Source: JANLQX01 sp031423635 (GTDB lineage: Bacteria > Actinomycetota > Acidimicrobiia > Acidimicrobiales > JANYDT01). From it: 29,212 bases of DNA. Where the stretch lies: the NCBI GenBank assembly GCA_031423635.1, contig JANPFX010000120.1, forward strand, positions 1-29,212, given 5' to 3'. Within the stretch, counting starts at the first letter, position 1, and each line of letters starts with the position of its first letter. The notes under the pieces were generated by a model, which had not been told where the DNA came from, made no database searches, and saw nothing but the letters and a program-made list of their open reading frames with translations. Made by a program: the position numbers and the translations under genes. This document shows positions 21,691-28,923 of the stretch, in pieces.

Positions 21691-22934
21691 CCCGCGGGCT
21701 TCCACGCGCCGAAGACATTCCAGATCGCGGCGCGGCCGTGGTCCTCCGGTTGGCCGGTCTGATCGGAGGTCAACTCCGCCGGCGCCGCCGCACGGAACAC
21801 GACCTGGTCAGTGCGAGGGAAGCCGATCTGCTCCATGGCGTCGAACACGTCGATGTCGTGCATCTGCGACCAGAACGGCTCGTTGTTGAACCACGAATCC
21901 CAATCGCGGATGAACTGCTCGAACAGATCCATGTCGTCGGTGTACTGCGGCTGCTCCACATGCAGCGTGAGCCCACCCGGCGCAAGCCAGGTATGCACCT
22001 TGGCAAAGAGATCGAAGAAGGTCGAGCGACGGGTCTCGTGCCAGAACATGACCGTCTGGATGTAGTCGAACGACCCCGGGCCGATGCCGAGTTCACGGGC
22101 CCAGCGTCCTTCGTCCCACGTGTCGAGGAACTGCGCATCTGCCTGCACGAAGGTGACGTTGTCGATGCCGAGCGACTTCGCCCGGGCGTGTCCATAGCGG
22201 AGCATCGGCGCCCCCGTGTCGACGGCGATCACCTCAGCATCGGGATAGGCCTGCGCCAGCGGGAGGGTGTTGTGGCCGAGACCGCAGCCGAGATCGAGGA
22301 TGCGCTTCGGCGAGAACGTCGGCCAGGTCTCCCGAAGATGGATGGCCACGGCCTTCCCGCCTCCGTCGAGCAACCGGCCGAGCGAGCCACCCGTCGTAAC
22401 GAAGATGCCGCAGTCGTAGTTCGCCGCTGCGCTGACATCGTCGGGTCCCAGTTCGGTGTGATAACTGCCGGGCATGCAGTGGTTGTCCGTCACCTCGAGG
22501 TAATACGGCACCTTCGAGGTCGGATCCAGCCGAAGAGTCGAGGCGCCCTCATTGAGCACCTTGGCCTTGTCGTTGAGTTCGTTGATCTGCCGCAGCACCA
22601 TCGAGCGGCCCGCCTGCTGACGCATCTCCATGTTCGCCCGCCGGATCGATGACCACGCCTGGAAGTAGGGGTCGGCGAGCATCGCCGTCCGAGCGTCGGC
22701 GCGGTCCTCGATCGGATGACCGTGCTCGCGGGTGAACGACGGCTGCACACGGCGATCCCAGGCAATCCGGTTACCCGGCGACAGCATCGAGATCCGCTTG
22801 GTGAGGTTGGCGAGGAAGTTGAAGCGGGCCATCTCGTCATGGGTCGGCTCGGGCATGACCGCATGGCGAGCGACGTGATGCCACGCCGGCACGTGGGTGG
22901 CCGAAGGGGTCGAAGGGGCAACCGCAGCTTCCAT
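21687..22934 (-). CDS. SAM-dependent methyltransferase, class I
   Basis: A 415-residue protein. The C-terminal half is a Rossmann methyltransferase: motif I ILDLGCGLGHNT (212-223), the acidic VIAVDTGAPM after beta-2, NVTFVQADAQFL, and motif IV FDYIQTVMFWHE followed by WLAPGGLTLHVEQPQY. The N-terminal 200 residues form a mostly helical domain (RFNFLANLTKRISML, RRANMEMRQQAGRSMVLRQI) and a beta-rich stretch (VPYYLEVTDNHCMPGSYHTE) that probably sets the substrate. ATG 22934 has a GAGG site 6 bases upstream; an ATG at 22946 is less well placed. It shares its upstream region with the divergent small protein-PaaK-amidase operon, so a joint pathway is possible. The substrate is unknown. Confidence 0.87.
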   Translation of the reverse strand: MEAAVAPSTPSATHVPAWHHVARHAVMPEPTHDEMARFNFLANLTKRISMLSPGNRIAWDRRVQPSFTREHGHPIEDRADARTAMLADPYFQAWSSIRRANMEMRQQAGRSMVLRQINELNDKAKVLNEGASTLRLDPTSKVPYYLEVTDNHCMPGSYHTELGPDDVSAAANYDCGIFVTTGGSLGRLLDGGGKAVAIHLRETWPTFSPKRILDLGCGLGHNTLPLAQAYPDAEVIAVDTGAPMLRYGHARAKSLGIDNVTFVQADAQFLDTWDEGRWARELGIGPGSFDYIQTVMFWHETRRSTFFDLFAKVHTWLAPGGLTLHVEQPQYTDDMDLFEQFIRDWDSWFNNEPFWSQMHDIDVFDAMEQIGFPRTDQVVFRAAAPAELTSDQTGQPEDHGRAAIWNVFGAWKPAG

Positions 22935-23032
22935 GGAGAACCTCATTTGTTCGATGCAGACTGTTGCACGTCACGTACCTGCCGCCGTCCGTCCCCGGGT
23001 GGACAGCTGGCCGCGTACCGCAACCTTCGGGG

Positions 23033-23044
23033 TTGCACGTGCAA
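23033..23044. promoter_or_regulatory. 12-bp palindrome TTGCACGTGCAA in divergent promoter
   Basis: A perfect palindrome 89 bp from the methyltransferase start and 72 bp from the small-protein start. It is central in the 182-bp divergent gap, so it may serve both units. Confidence 0.4.
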
Positions 23045-23070
23045 GGCTACCGGGCAAGGCTCATGTTTCA

Positions 23071-23101
23071 CTGAACGGGACACCGTTCCGTTCAGCGGAA
23101 C
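23071..23101. promoter_or_regulatory. Nested inverted repeats, candidate operator
   Basis: Three overlapping symmetries share one arm: CTGAACGG/CCGTTCAG (23071-23078 and 23088-23095), GAACGG-N4-CCGTTC (23073-23088) and GTTCCG/CGGAAC (23085-23090 and 23096-23101). They end 15 bp before the small-protein start, over the expected promoter. A TetR-like repressor is a typical reader of such sites; none is encoded in the window. Confidence 0.5.
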
Positions 23102-23116
23102 GACTACCACCGTCTC

Positions 23117-23398
23117 ATGTCTCCCACGCCAACGTCACCGCTTCCCGTCGACACCCTCGTCGAGCGCCCGCATGCACTCGCCGCCGCGCCGCCGCCGTCC
23201 GACGTCGCGCCCCTGACGCGGACGTACCTCGTCGACTCGATCGGCGTCGGTCTCACCGGCGAGATCACCCCCCAGAACGGTGCGCTGCTCGACGTGGCCG
23301 CAGTCGCGAAGACGGTCGAAGGGATCGACCGGATGGGCGACATCAGCGAGCCCTGGGCCATGCTCGGAGCCGACCTCAATGTAGGAGGAGCATCATGA
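23117..23398 (+). CDS. Small protein of unknown function (93 aa) heading the PaaK-amidase operon
   Basis: No family recognised. The first 30 residues are rich in Pro and Ala (PPPSDVAPL). Then come a beta-like stretch RTYLVDSIGVGLTGEI (36-50), a helix-like LLDVAAVAKTVEGIDRMG (58-74) and a tail DISEPWAMLGADLNVGGAS. There is no signal peptide, cysteine or transmembrane segment. Its stop overlaps the PaaK-like start (ATGA), and codon use matches neighbours, so it is a real gene. The start ATG 23117 lacks a ribosome site and may be leaderless. Possible roles are a carrier or chaperone for the adenylating enzyme or a modified-peptide precursor; the DS at 40-41 is not in a convincing carrier-protein context. 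Confidence 0.7.
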   Translation: MSPTPTSPLPVDTLVERPHALAAAPPPSDVAPLTRTYLVDSIGVGLTGEITPQNGALLDVAAVAKTVEGIDRMGDISEPWAMLGADLNVGGAS

Positions 23399-24804
23399 GC
23401 GACAGCCGTCCGACGTACTACGAGTACCTCGACACCGCGCGGCTGCTCGCCGAGTACCCCCTCGATTTCGTCGACCGGTTCCGGTCCGTGTCAGTTGACC
23501 AACTCCGCGAGATCCAGAACGAGCGGTTCCTGCGCTGCGTCGAGACTGCATGGCGCACTCCGTTCTATCGGCGACTCTGGGCGGCTGCCGGGATCGAGCG
23601 CGGCGACGTCACCTCCATCAACCACCTCGCGCTGCTTCCCACATACGACAAGAACGACCTCATGGCCTCGGTCGAGCGCTACCCGCCGTTCGGCGACTAC
23701 GGCACGCTTGTCGACACACCATCTGCGCGCTTACCACCAGTGGTTCTGCATACAACGAGCGGAACCACCGGACGCCCCCAACCCCTCCTCTTCGGGCCGT
23801 GGTCGCGCGAAGTACAGAACCTTCTTGTCGGCCGCATGTACCGGGCGCAGGGCGTCGACCACACCGACATCGTCCACTCCGTCTACGGGCACGGCCTCAT
23901 CAACGGCGGCCACTACCTTCGAGAAGCCGTCACGAAGTTCACCACCGCGCTCTTCCTGTCCGCCGGTACCGGGAACGAAACTCGATCCGAGCGCCAGGTC
24001 GAAGTGATGCAGGAATTCGGCGTGACCACGCTCATCGGCTTCTCGGACTATTTGCGCAAACTCGCCCAGATCGCCTCGGACAAGGGACTCGTCGCGGGGC
24101 GCGATCTCGACATCAGACGCATCATCGCCCACTTCGGCGCCGAGGACCGCGGACCCATCGCCGAAGCATGGGGGTCGACGCCTGACGCACCGGTGGAGAC
24201 CTACGACTGGTACGGCGTCGGAGACACCGGCTGCATCGCCGGCGAGATCCCCGGTTCGGACGGCATGATGATCTGGGAGGACGCCCACCACGTAGAGATT
24301 CTCGACATCGAGACGGGCTCTTCCGTTCCGGAGGGCGGTCGCGGCGATCTCGTTGTGACCTGCCTGTTCAAGGATGACTGCTACCCCATCATCCGATTCA
24401 ACACCCATGATGTGTTCGCGGTCCGTCCCGGCGAGGCGTCGAACGGCCTTCCGTTCCGCCGGCTCTCCGGGTTCCTCGGACGAAGCGACAACATGGTCAA
24501 ACTCAAGGGCATCAACGTGTTCCCGCACGCGTTCGGAGGCATCCTCGATGGCCTCGCAGATCCGAACCTCATCGGCGAGTTCGTCTGTGTGCTTACCAAC
24601 GACTCGACGAGCGGTGAGAGCCTCGAAGTTCTGGTAGAGCACCGCGAGGCGGCCTCGGCCGATGCGTCCACGTATGAGGCGATGTTCGCGCAACGACTCG
24701 GCGTTCGGGTCGCCGTGACGCTCGTCGAACCCGGCGCGACCTCCCCTCTCACCGAGGTCGAACGACGCCAGAAGCCGATCCGGCTGATCGACAAGCGGAG
24801 CTGA
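23395..24804 (+). CDS. PaaK-like adenylate-forming enzyme (phenylacetate-CoA ligase family)
   Basis: An acid-activating enzyme that makes an acyl-adenylate and usually a CoA thioester; 469 residues, cytosolic. ATG 23395 lies in an ATGA overlap with an AGGAGG site upstream. Residues 36-100 form the usual N-terminal helical part (FLRCVETAWRTPFYRRLWAAAGI). The ATP loop is TTSGTTGRPQP (120-130), the aryl/AMP region ETYDWYGVGDTGCIAGE, the ribose-binding segment YPIIRFNTHDV and the hinge GFLGRSDNMVKLKGINVFP. The sequence is complete, but several segments differ from true phenylacetate-CoA ligases, so the acid is open. It sits between an unknown small protein and an amidase, which suggests making or breaking an amide of a carboxylic acid. 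Confidence 0.9.
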   Translation: MSDSRPTYYEYLDTARLLAEYPLDFVDRFRSVSVDQLREIQNERFLRCVETAWRTPFYRRLWAAAGIERGDVTSINHLALLPTYDKNDLMASVERYPPFGDYGTLVDTPSARLPPVVLHTTSGTTGRPQPLLFGPWSREVQNLLVGRMYRAQGVDHTDIVHSVYGHGLINGGHYLREAVTKFTTALFLSAGTGNETRSERQVEVMQEFGVTTLIGFSDYLRKLAQIASDKGLVAGRDLDIRRIIAHFGAEDRGPIAEAWGSTPDAPVETYDWYGVGDTGCIAGEIPGSDGMMIWEDAHHVEILDIETGSSVPEGGRGDLVVTCLFKDDCYPIIRFNTHDVFAVRPGEASNGLPFRRLSGFLGRSDNMVKLKGINVFPHAFGGILDGLADPNLIGEFVCVLTNDSTSGESLEVLVEHREAASADASTYEAMFAQRLGVRVAVTLVEPGATSPLTEVERRQKPIRLIDKRS

Positions 24805-24806
24805 AC

Positions 24807-26066
24807 GTGTCCGCTCCCCTCCCGCCTCGGGACACGGTCCGCACCGCCCTCGACATCCGTGGCCGCGAGCTCGGTGCGCTCATTGAACTCGTCCCCACGT
24901 CGACGCATCGTTCTGGCGTACTCGACGGAGTCGCGGTCGCGGTCAAGGCCAACATCGCCGTTCGGGGCGCCGCGTGGTCGGCGGGCATCGGTGCTCGTTC
25001 ACGCCTCATCGCGAGCGCCGATGCCCCAGTAGTACTCGCGCTTCGCGATGCCGGCGCCGACATCGCGGCAACACTCAACATGGCCGAGGCCGCGCTCGGC
25101 GCAACCACGAACAACGAGTTCTTCGGAATCGGAAGGAATCCACACGACGCCACGCGCACCTGTGGGGGATCGAGCGGCGGTTCCGGCGCCGTCGTCGGTG
25201 CCGGACTCGTCACCCTGGCCCTCGGAACGGACACCATGGGCTCCGTCCGGGTGCCGGCGGCATACTGCGGCTGTGTCGGATTCAAGCCCTCCAACGGGCT
25301 GCTCCCGACCGGCGGAGTCGTACCCCTGTCGACGTTGCTCGACTGTGTCGGACCGCTCGCTGCGGATGTCGCCACCGCCACAGCCGCCCTCCGAGTGATG
25401 GCGGCCCCGGCCACCGCCGGGCCCTGGTCGGGTCCGATCTTGCACCCCTTCGAGTGGGACCGATCGGCCCGACTACCGAAACGTCTCATCGTCCCGACCG
25501 AGGTCTTGACCCACGACCTCGAGCCCGAGGTCGAAGATACGTTCGAGCGCGTCATCGACGCCCTGCGCGACAACGGCGTCGAGATTGTCGAACGACCACT
25601 CGGCATCGATCTCGCACGACTCCGACGTTGCGGGCTCGTCCTGTGCGAGGCAGAAGGTGCTGCGGTCCACAGCGAGCTGCTCCGCGCCGACCCCGAAGGA
25701 TTCTCTGCGCACGTACGATCCATGTTCGCCTTCGGTGCCTCGAAATCGGCGACAGATCTCGCGTCGATTCTCCAAGAACTGCTCCACATGGGCGCCACGA
25801 TCGGCGACCTGCTGGCCGACGCGGACGGATTCCTCACTCCGACGACCCCACAGGTCGCATTCGACGTCGAGGCCCCGGTTCCAGCTGACCAGGCCGACTT
25901 CACCGCATTCGCCAATGTGGCCGGCCTGCCCGCGATTTCGCTCCCGGCGCCGCGCCGGGAGGGCCAGATGCCCATCGGCATCCAACTCGTCGGGCGACGC
26001 CTTGCGGACGACCAACTCGCCGCCGACGCGCTCGCTGTTGAATCCGTGCTGGCGATGATGCCGTGA
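24807..26066 (+). CDS. Amidase-signature family amidohydrolase
   Basis: Hydrolyses or transfers amide nitrogen using a Ser-cisSer-Lys triad; 419 residues from GTG 24807, 2 bp after the PaaK stop. The catalytic lysine is K47 in GVAVAVKANI. The Gly/Ser-rich signature is TCGGSSGGSGAVVGAGL with the cis-Ser at 122 or 123, and the nucleophile S146 is in LGTDTMGSVRVPAAYCG. The usual GGS before the nucleophile is MGS here. There is no N-terminal signal. GatA is unlikely because no gatB/gatC is nearby and the operon is different. Paired with an acid-activating enzyme, it may release the acid from an amide that the ligase then activates; this is inference. Confidence 0.9.
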   Translation: MSAPLPPRDTVRTALDIRGRELGALIELVPTSTHRSGVLDGVAVAVKANIAVRGAAWSAGIGARSRLIASADAPVVLALRDAGADIAATLNMAEAALGATTNNEFFGIGRNPHDATRTCGGSSGGSGAVVGAGLVTLALGTDTMGSVRVPAAYCGCVGFKPSNGLLPTGGVVPLSTLLDCVGPLAADVATATAALRVMAAPATAGPWSGPILHPFEWDRSARLPKRLIVPTEVLTHDLEPEVEDTFERVIDALRDNGVEIVERPLGIDLARLRRCGLVLCEAEGAAVHSELLRADPEGFSAHVRSMFAFGASKSATDLASILQELLHMGATIGDLLADADGFLTPTTPQVAFDVEAPVPADQADFTAFANVAGLPAISLPAPRREGQMPIGIQLVGRRLADDQLAADALAVESVLAMMP

Positions 26067-26084
26067 AGCGCTGCTGACCCACGC

Positions 26085-26546
26085 ATGCACGTCGTCCTCG
26101 TGACCCCGGAGATCGCCGGCAATACCGGCAACATCATCCGCCTGTGCGCCAACACCGGAACGTCGCTCCACCTCGTCGAGCCGATCGGATTCTCCCTCGA
26201 GGACAAGCTGCTCCAGCGGGCCGGGCTCGACTACCACGACCTTGCCGAGGTACAGCGACACGGAACCTGGTCGGCCTGCCGGTCCGCCCTCTCCGGGCGG
26301 ACATGGTGGGCCCTCACCAGTCGCGCAACACAGAGCTATGCGCACCTACCAATAGGAATCGACGACGTCCTCGTCTACGGGTGCGAGAGCACCGGACTTC
26401 CCGACGAGATTCTCGGAGAGTTCTCGCCGGAGCACCGCGTCCGCATACCGATGCGACCCAACAACCGGAGCCTCAACCTCGCCAACTCCGTCGCGCTCGT
26501 CGTCTACGACGTCTGGCGGCGTGGCGATTTCGATGGATCCGTGTGA
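26085..26546 (+). CDS. trmL: tRNA (cytidine(34)-2'-O)-methyltransferase
   Basis: A SPOUT-class methyltransferase of 153 residues that 2'-O-methylates the wobble base of certain leucine tRNAs, acting as a dimer with a trefoil-knot SAM site. Family segments in order are LVTPEIAGNTGNIIRLCANTG (start), LHLVEPIGFSLEDKLLQRAGLDY, VLVYGCESTGLPDEIL and RIPMRPNNRSLNLANSVALVVYDVWR at the C-terminus. The length is standard. ATG 26085 follows the amidase stop by 18 bp. The gene overlaps mug by 4 bp (GTGA). It is probably carried on the same transcript as the upstream operon without sharing its function. Confidence 0.95.
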   Translation: MHVVLVTPEIAGNTGNIIRLCANTGTSLHLVEPIGFSLEDKLLQRAGLDYHDLAEVQRHGTWSACRSALSGRTWWALTSRATQSYAHLPIGIDDVLVYGCESTGLPDEILGEFSPEHRVRIPMRPNNRSLNLANSVALVVYDVWRRGDFDGSV

Positions 26547-27094
26547 GCAGGACAGGGCGGGTGACCCACGACGGCGACCCGTCGTACCCTCGCGACGTTC
26601 TCTCGAAGGACCTCGACCTTCTGATCGTGGCGATCAATCCGTCGCCGCGCTCCGCGGCGGTCGGCCACTCGTTCTCCTCACCGACAAATCCATTCTGGCG
26701 TCTTCTCCATGCATCGGGTCTGACGCCGACGCAGCTCGCACCGAACGATGAGCACCGTCTTTCCGAGTTCGGGATCGGACTCACCACGACCGTTCGCCGA
26801 CCGACGGCGTCGGCAGGAGAACTCACCGCAGCCGAGCGTCGGGCCGGGGCAGATGAAGTCCGTAAGACGATCACCGAGTACCGACCGCGCTACGTCGCGT
26901 TGCTCGGACTGACACTGTTTCCGCTCTTCTTTCCCCGCACTCCATCAGAGGGGGCCGGCCTGGCATCTACGCGGCTCGAAGGGTCAGGGGTGTACGTCTT
27001 GCCCAACCCGAGCGGCAGAAACCGCACATTCCCGGGTTTCGACAACAAGCTGATCTGGTTTCGTGACCTCGCCCGCGTGCTCGGGCGCCCGTAG
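26543..27094 (+). CDS. mug: G/U mismatch-specific DNA glycosylase (Mug/TDG family)
   Basis: Removes uracil or ethenocytosine mispaired with guanine in base-excision repair. The 183 residues from GTG 26543 (GTGA overlap with trmL) carry the active-site strand LLIVAINPSPRSAAVGHSF (26-44; Asn at 32 is the water-activating residue of Mug). NPFWRLLHASGLTP (49-62), EFGIGLTTTVRRPTASAGEL and the intercalation motif VLPNPSGRN (152-160) follow. The alternative GTG 26561 is better placed behind AGGACAGGG and would remove six residues. The stop lies one base from the convergent ftsX stop. Confidence 0.93.
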   Translation: MSRTGRVTHDGDPSYPRDVLSKDLDLLIVAINPSPRSAAVGHSFSSPTNPFWRLLHASGLTPTQLAPNDEHRLSEFGIGLTTTVRRPTASAGELTAAERRAGADEVRKTITEYRPRYVALLGLTLFPLFFPRTPSEGAGLASTRLEGSGVYVLPNPSGRNRTFPGFDNKLIWFRDLARVLGRP

Positions 27095-27095
27095 C

Positions 27096-27977
27096 TCAGA
27101 CGTCGAGGAAGCGGCTGACCGCCAGGGCCGAGCCGATGGCCCCGACCGCCGTCCCGATCACCACGAGAATGATGCCGGTCGTCACGACTTCGCTGCCCGT
27201 GACCGAGAACTGCTTCAGCAGCCCCACATTGGAGTTGCGAATCGCCGATTGCGCGGCTGAGGTACCGGCCGCCAGGATCCCGAACGAAACCAACGCGCCG
27301 ATCGCGCCCTGCAGCATCCCCTCGACCATGAACGGCAATCGGATGAATCCGTTCGTCGCTCCAACGAGTTTCATCACGGCCACCTCCCGACGCCTCGAGA
27401 AGATCGCCATGCGGATGGTGTTGAGGATGAGCACGATCGCCGACACCAGCAACGCGCCCGCGACGATGAGGATCACGTTCTGGATCCAACCGGTGACCGT
27501 GAGGATCGTCTTGATCGAGCGGGCGAACGAGACCTCGTAGACCCCGGCCCGCTTCTTGAACCGTTTGCCGATCGCCTCGATGTCGGCGGCATCCCGGGGC
27601 TTGACCCGCCACTGCTCCGGTGCGTACTTCGCGTCCGGATACGAGTCGAGGATCTCGGGGGAGTTTCGATAGAGGCGCTGGATATCGGCGAACGCCTCCT
27701 CCTTCGACACGAACCGATACCGCGCCAGCTCGGGCATCGCCTTGAGCTCCCGGCCGATGGCGTCGACCTGCGCCTTCGTCGCCTCCGGCTGCATGAACAC
27801 GGTGATCTCGAAGCCCCCGCGGAACTGGACCGTGGCGTTGTCGACCGACGAGCGGAACAGCAGCGCGGCCCCGGCGAGGGCCAGGGACAACGTGACGGTC
27901 AACAGCGACGCCACCGTCATCAACACGTTGCGCCGAAGGTTCGTCAGGCTCTCACGAAGGATGTAGCCGATGCGCAT
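27096..27977 (-). CDS. ftsX: Cell division ABC-transporter-like permease FtsX
   Basis: Membrane partner of FtsE; the complex activates peptidoglycan hydrolases at the septum. The protein has 293 residues from ATG 27977. A cytoplasmic start MRIGYILRESLTNLRRNVLM is followed by the first membrane helix (about 20-42). Next is an extracellular domain of about 120 residues (GGFEITVFMQPEATKAQVD ... YRFVSKEEAF). Three more helices cluster at the C-terminal end (around 165-190, 215-240 and 260-285). The segment RRREVAVMKLVGATNGFIRLPF is the family's coupling motif. It follows ftsE with a 7-bp gap in the normal order. smpB, often next in other genomes, is not here; the convergent mug gene abuts instead. 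Confidence 0.96.
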   Translation of the reverse strand: MRIGYILRESLTNLRRNVLMTVASLLTVTLSLALAGAALLFRSSVDNATVQFRGGFEITVFMQPEATKAQVDAIGRELKAMPELARYRFVSKEEAFADIQRLYRNSPEILDSYPDAKYAPEQWRVKPRDAADIEAIGKRFKKRAGVYEVSFARSIKTILTVTGWIQNVILIVAGALLVSAIVLILNTIRMAIFSRRREVAVMKLVGATNGFIRLPFMVEGMLQGAIGALVSFGILAAGTSAAQSAIRNSNVGLLKQFSVTGSEVVTTGIILVVIGTAVGAIGSALAVSRFLDV

Positions 27978-27984
27978 CCGTCGA

Positions 27985-28671
27985 CTACTCCAGTGTCCCG
28001 TAGACGCCACGGGCCTGGTCGCGGACCAGGGAGCCACGATCCAACTCGACGACGCGGCGGCGCATCGAGTCGACGATGCCTTGATCGTGGGTGGCCATCA
28101 GCACCGTGGTGCCGGTGCGGTTGATGCGGTCGAGCAGCCGCATGATGCCGACGCTCGTGTTCGGATCGAGGTTGCCCGTGGGCTCATCGGCGAGAAGGAT
28201 GAGTGGGCGATTCACGAAAGCCCGGGCGATCGACACCCGTTGCTGCTCGCCACCCGAGAGCTCGCTCGGAAAGCTGTCGGCCTTCTTCGTCAACCCGACC
28301 AGCTCGAGTATCTGCGGGACCTGCTGGTGGATCACGTTACGCGGACGCCCGATGACCTCGAGAGCGAAAGCCACGTTCTCGGTGACGGTCTTGTTCGGCA
28401 GAAGCTTGAAGTCCTGGAAGATGCATCCGATGTTGCGACGGAGGTAGGGCACCTTCGCGCCCGAGAGTTCGCCGATGTTCTTGCCGGCCACCCAGATCGA
28501 GCCCTCGGTAGGCGTCTCCTCCTTGAGGAGCAGTCGCATGAACGTGGACTTTCCGGAGCCGGACGAACCGACCAGGAACACGAACTCGCCCTTGCCGATC
28601 TCACACGAGATGTTGCGAAGGGCGACGGTCTTGTTCCGGTACACCTTGGTGACGTTTTCGATCCGGATCAT
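27985..28671 (-). CDS. ftsE: Cell division ATP-binding protein FtsE
   Basis: ABC ATPase that drives FtsX; 228 residues, a single nucleotide-binding domain on the cytoplasmic face. Walker A is GSSGSGKS (35-42), the Q-loop glutamine is Q86 in CIFQDFKLLPN, the signature is LSGGEQQR (138-145), Walker B is LILLADEPT with D162-E163, and the switch histidine is H195 in MATHD. ATG 28671 starts the family sequence MIRIENVTKVY; the frame stays open for 52 codons upstream through the palindrome cluster but those residues (PSPPPSAPR) are not conserved. It lies between prfB and ftsX, the usual actinobacterial arrangement. Confidence 0.97.
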   Translation of the reverse strand: MIRIENVTKVYRNKTVALRNISCEIGKGEFVFLVGSSGSGKSTFMRLLLKEETPTEGSIWVAGKNIGELSGAKVPYLRRNIGCIFQDFKLLPNKTVTENVAFALEVIGRPRNVIHQQVPQILELVGLTKKADSFPSELSGGEQQRVSIARAFVNRPLILLADEPTGNLDPNTSVGIMRLLDRINRTGTTVLMATHDQGIVDSMRRRVVELDRGSLVRDQARGVYGTLE

Positions 28672-28771
28672 GAGAGAAGAGGGGCGGGAGGGGAAGCTGA
28701 CCCGACCGGGTGAAACGCTACCAGCGACCTCCGTGGTGCGCGGGGCACTCGGCGGCGGGCTCGGCGTTTGC

Positions 28772-28810
28772 GGCAGAACACCTCCAAGCGCAGTTGGGAG
28801 GTGTTCTGCC
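28772..28810. repeat. Long perfect stem-loop between prfB and ftsE
   Basis: GGCAGAACACCTCC (28772-28785) and GGAGGTGTTCTGCC (28797-28810) are perfect 14-bp arms around an 11-base loop, with extra AA/TT pairing inside. On the minus strand it lies after prfB and before ftsE, where it could act as a partial terminator or processing site. Confidence 0.8.
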
Positions 28811-28826
28811 CCCATATATGGGGGCA
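28807..28826. repeat. 20-bp perfect palindrome sharing four bases with the adjacent stem-loop
   Basis: TGCCCCCATATATGGGGGCA is fully symmetrical, with an ATATAT centre unusual in this GC-rich DNA. Its left end (28807-28810) is also the outer edge of the neighbouring stem, so full pairing of both at once is not possible. Confidence 0.85.
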
Positions 28827-28917
28827 ACCTCTCTCCCAGTGACGGGTCACTCGTGCCCGAGCAGTCGAGCGAAGCGAGCGGCGCAGCGCCGGACAGGGAC
28901 AGGGGCGACCTCTCTCC
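28827..28917. repeat. Further palindromes and ACCTCTCTCC repeats
   Basis: ACCTCTCTCC occurs at 28827-28836 and 28908-28917. Between them lie AGTGAC-GG-GTCACT (28838-28851), GAGCGAAGCGAG-type repeats (around 28868-28879) and GGCGCAGCGCC (28880-28890). Together with the two larger structures they fill most of the 252-bp prfB-ftsE gap. Confidence 0.6.
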
Positions 28918-28923
28918 TCGCGC

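Noticed and set aside
23117..23398. Small protein as an acyl carrier protein
   Set aside because: It has a DS pair near residue 40, but the surrounding residues and Pro-rich N-terminus do not form the GxDSL helix context of carrier proteins.
24807..26066. Amidase as GatA of the Glu-tRNA amidotransferase
   Set aside because: No gatB or gatC lies nearby, the operon partners differ, and the nucleophile context (MGS) departs from GatA.
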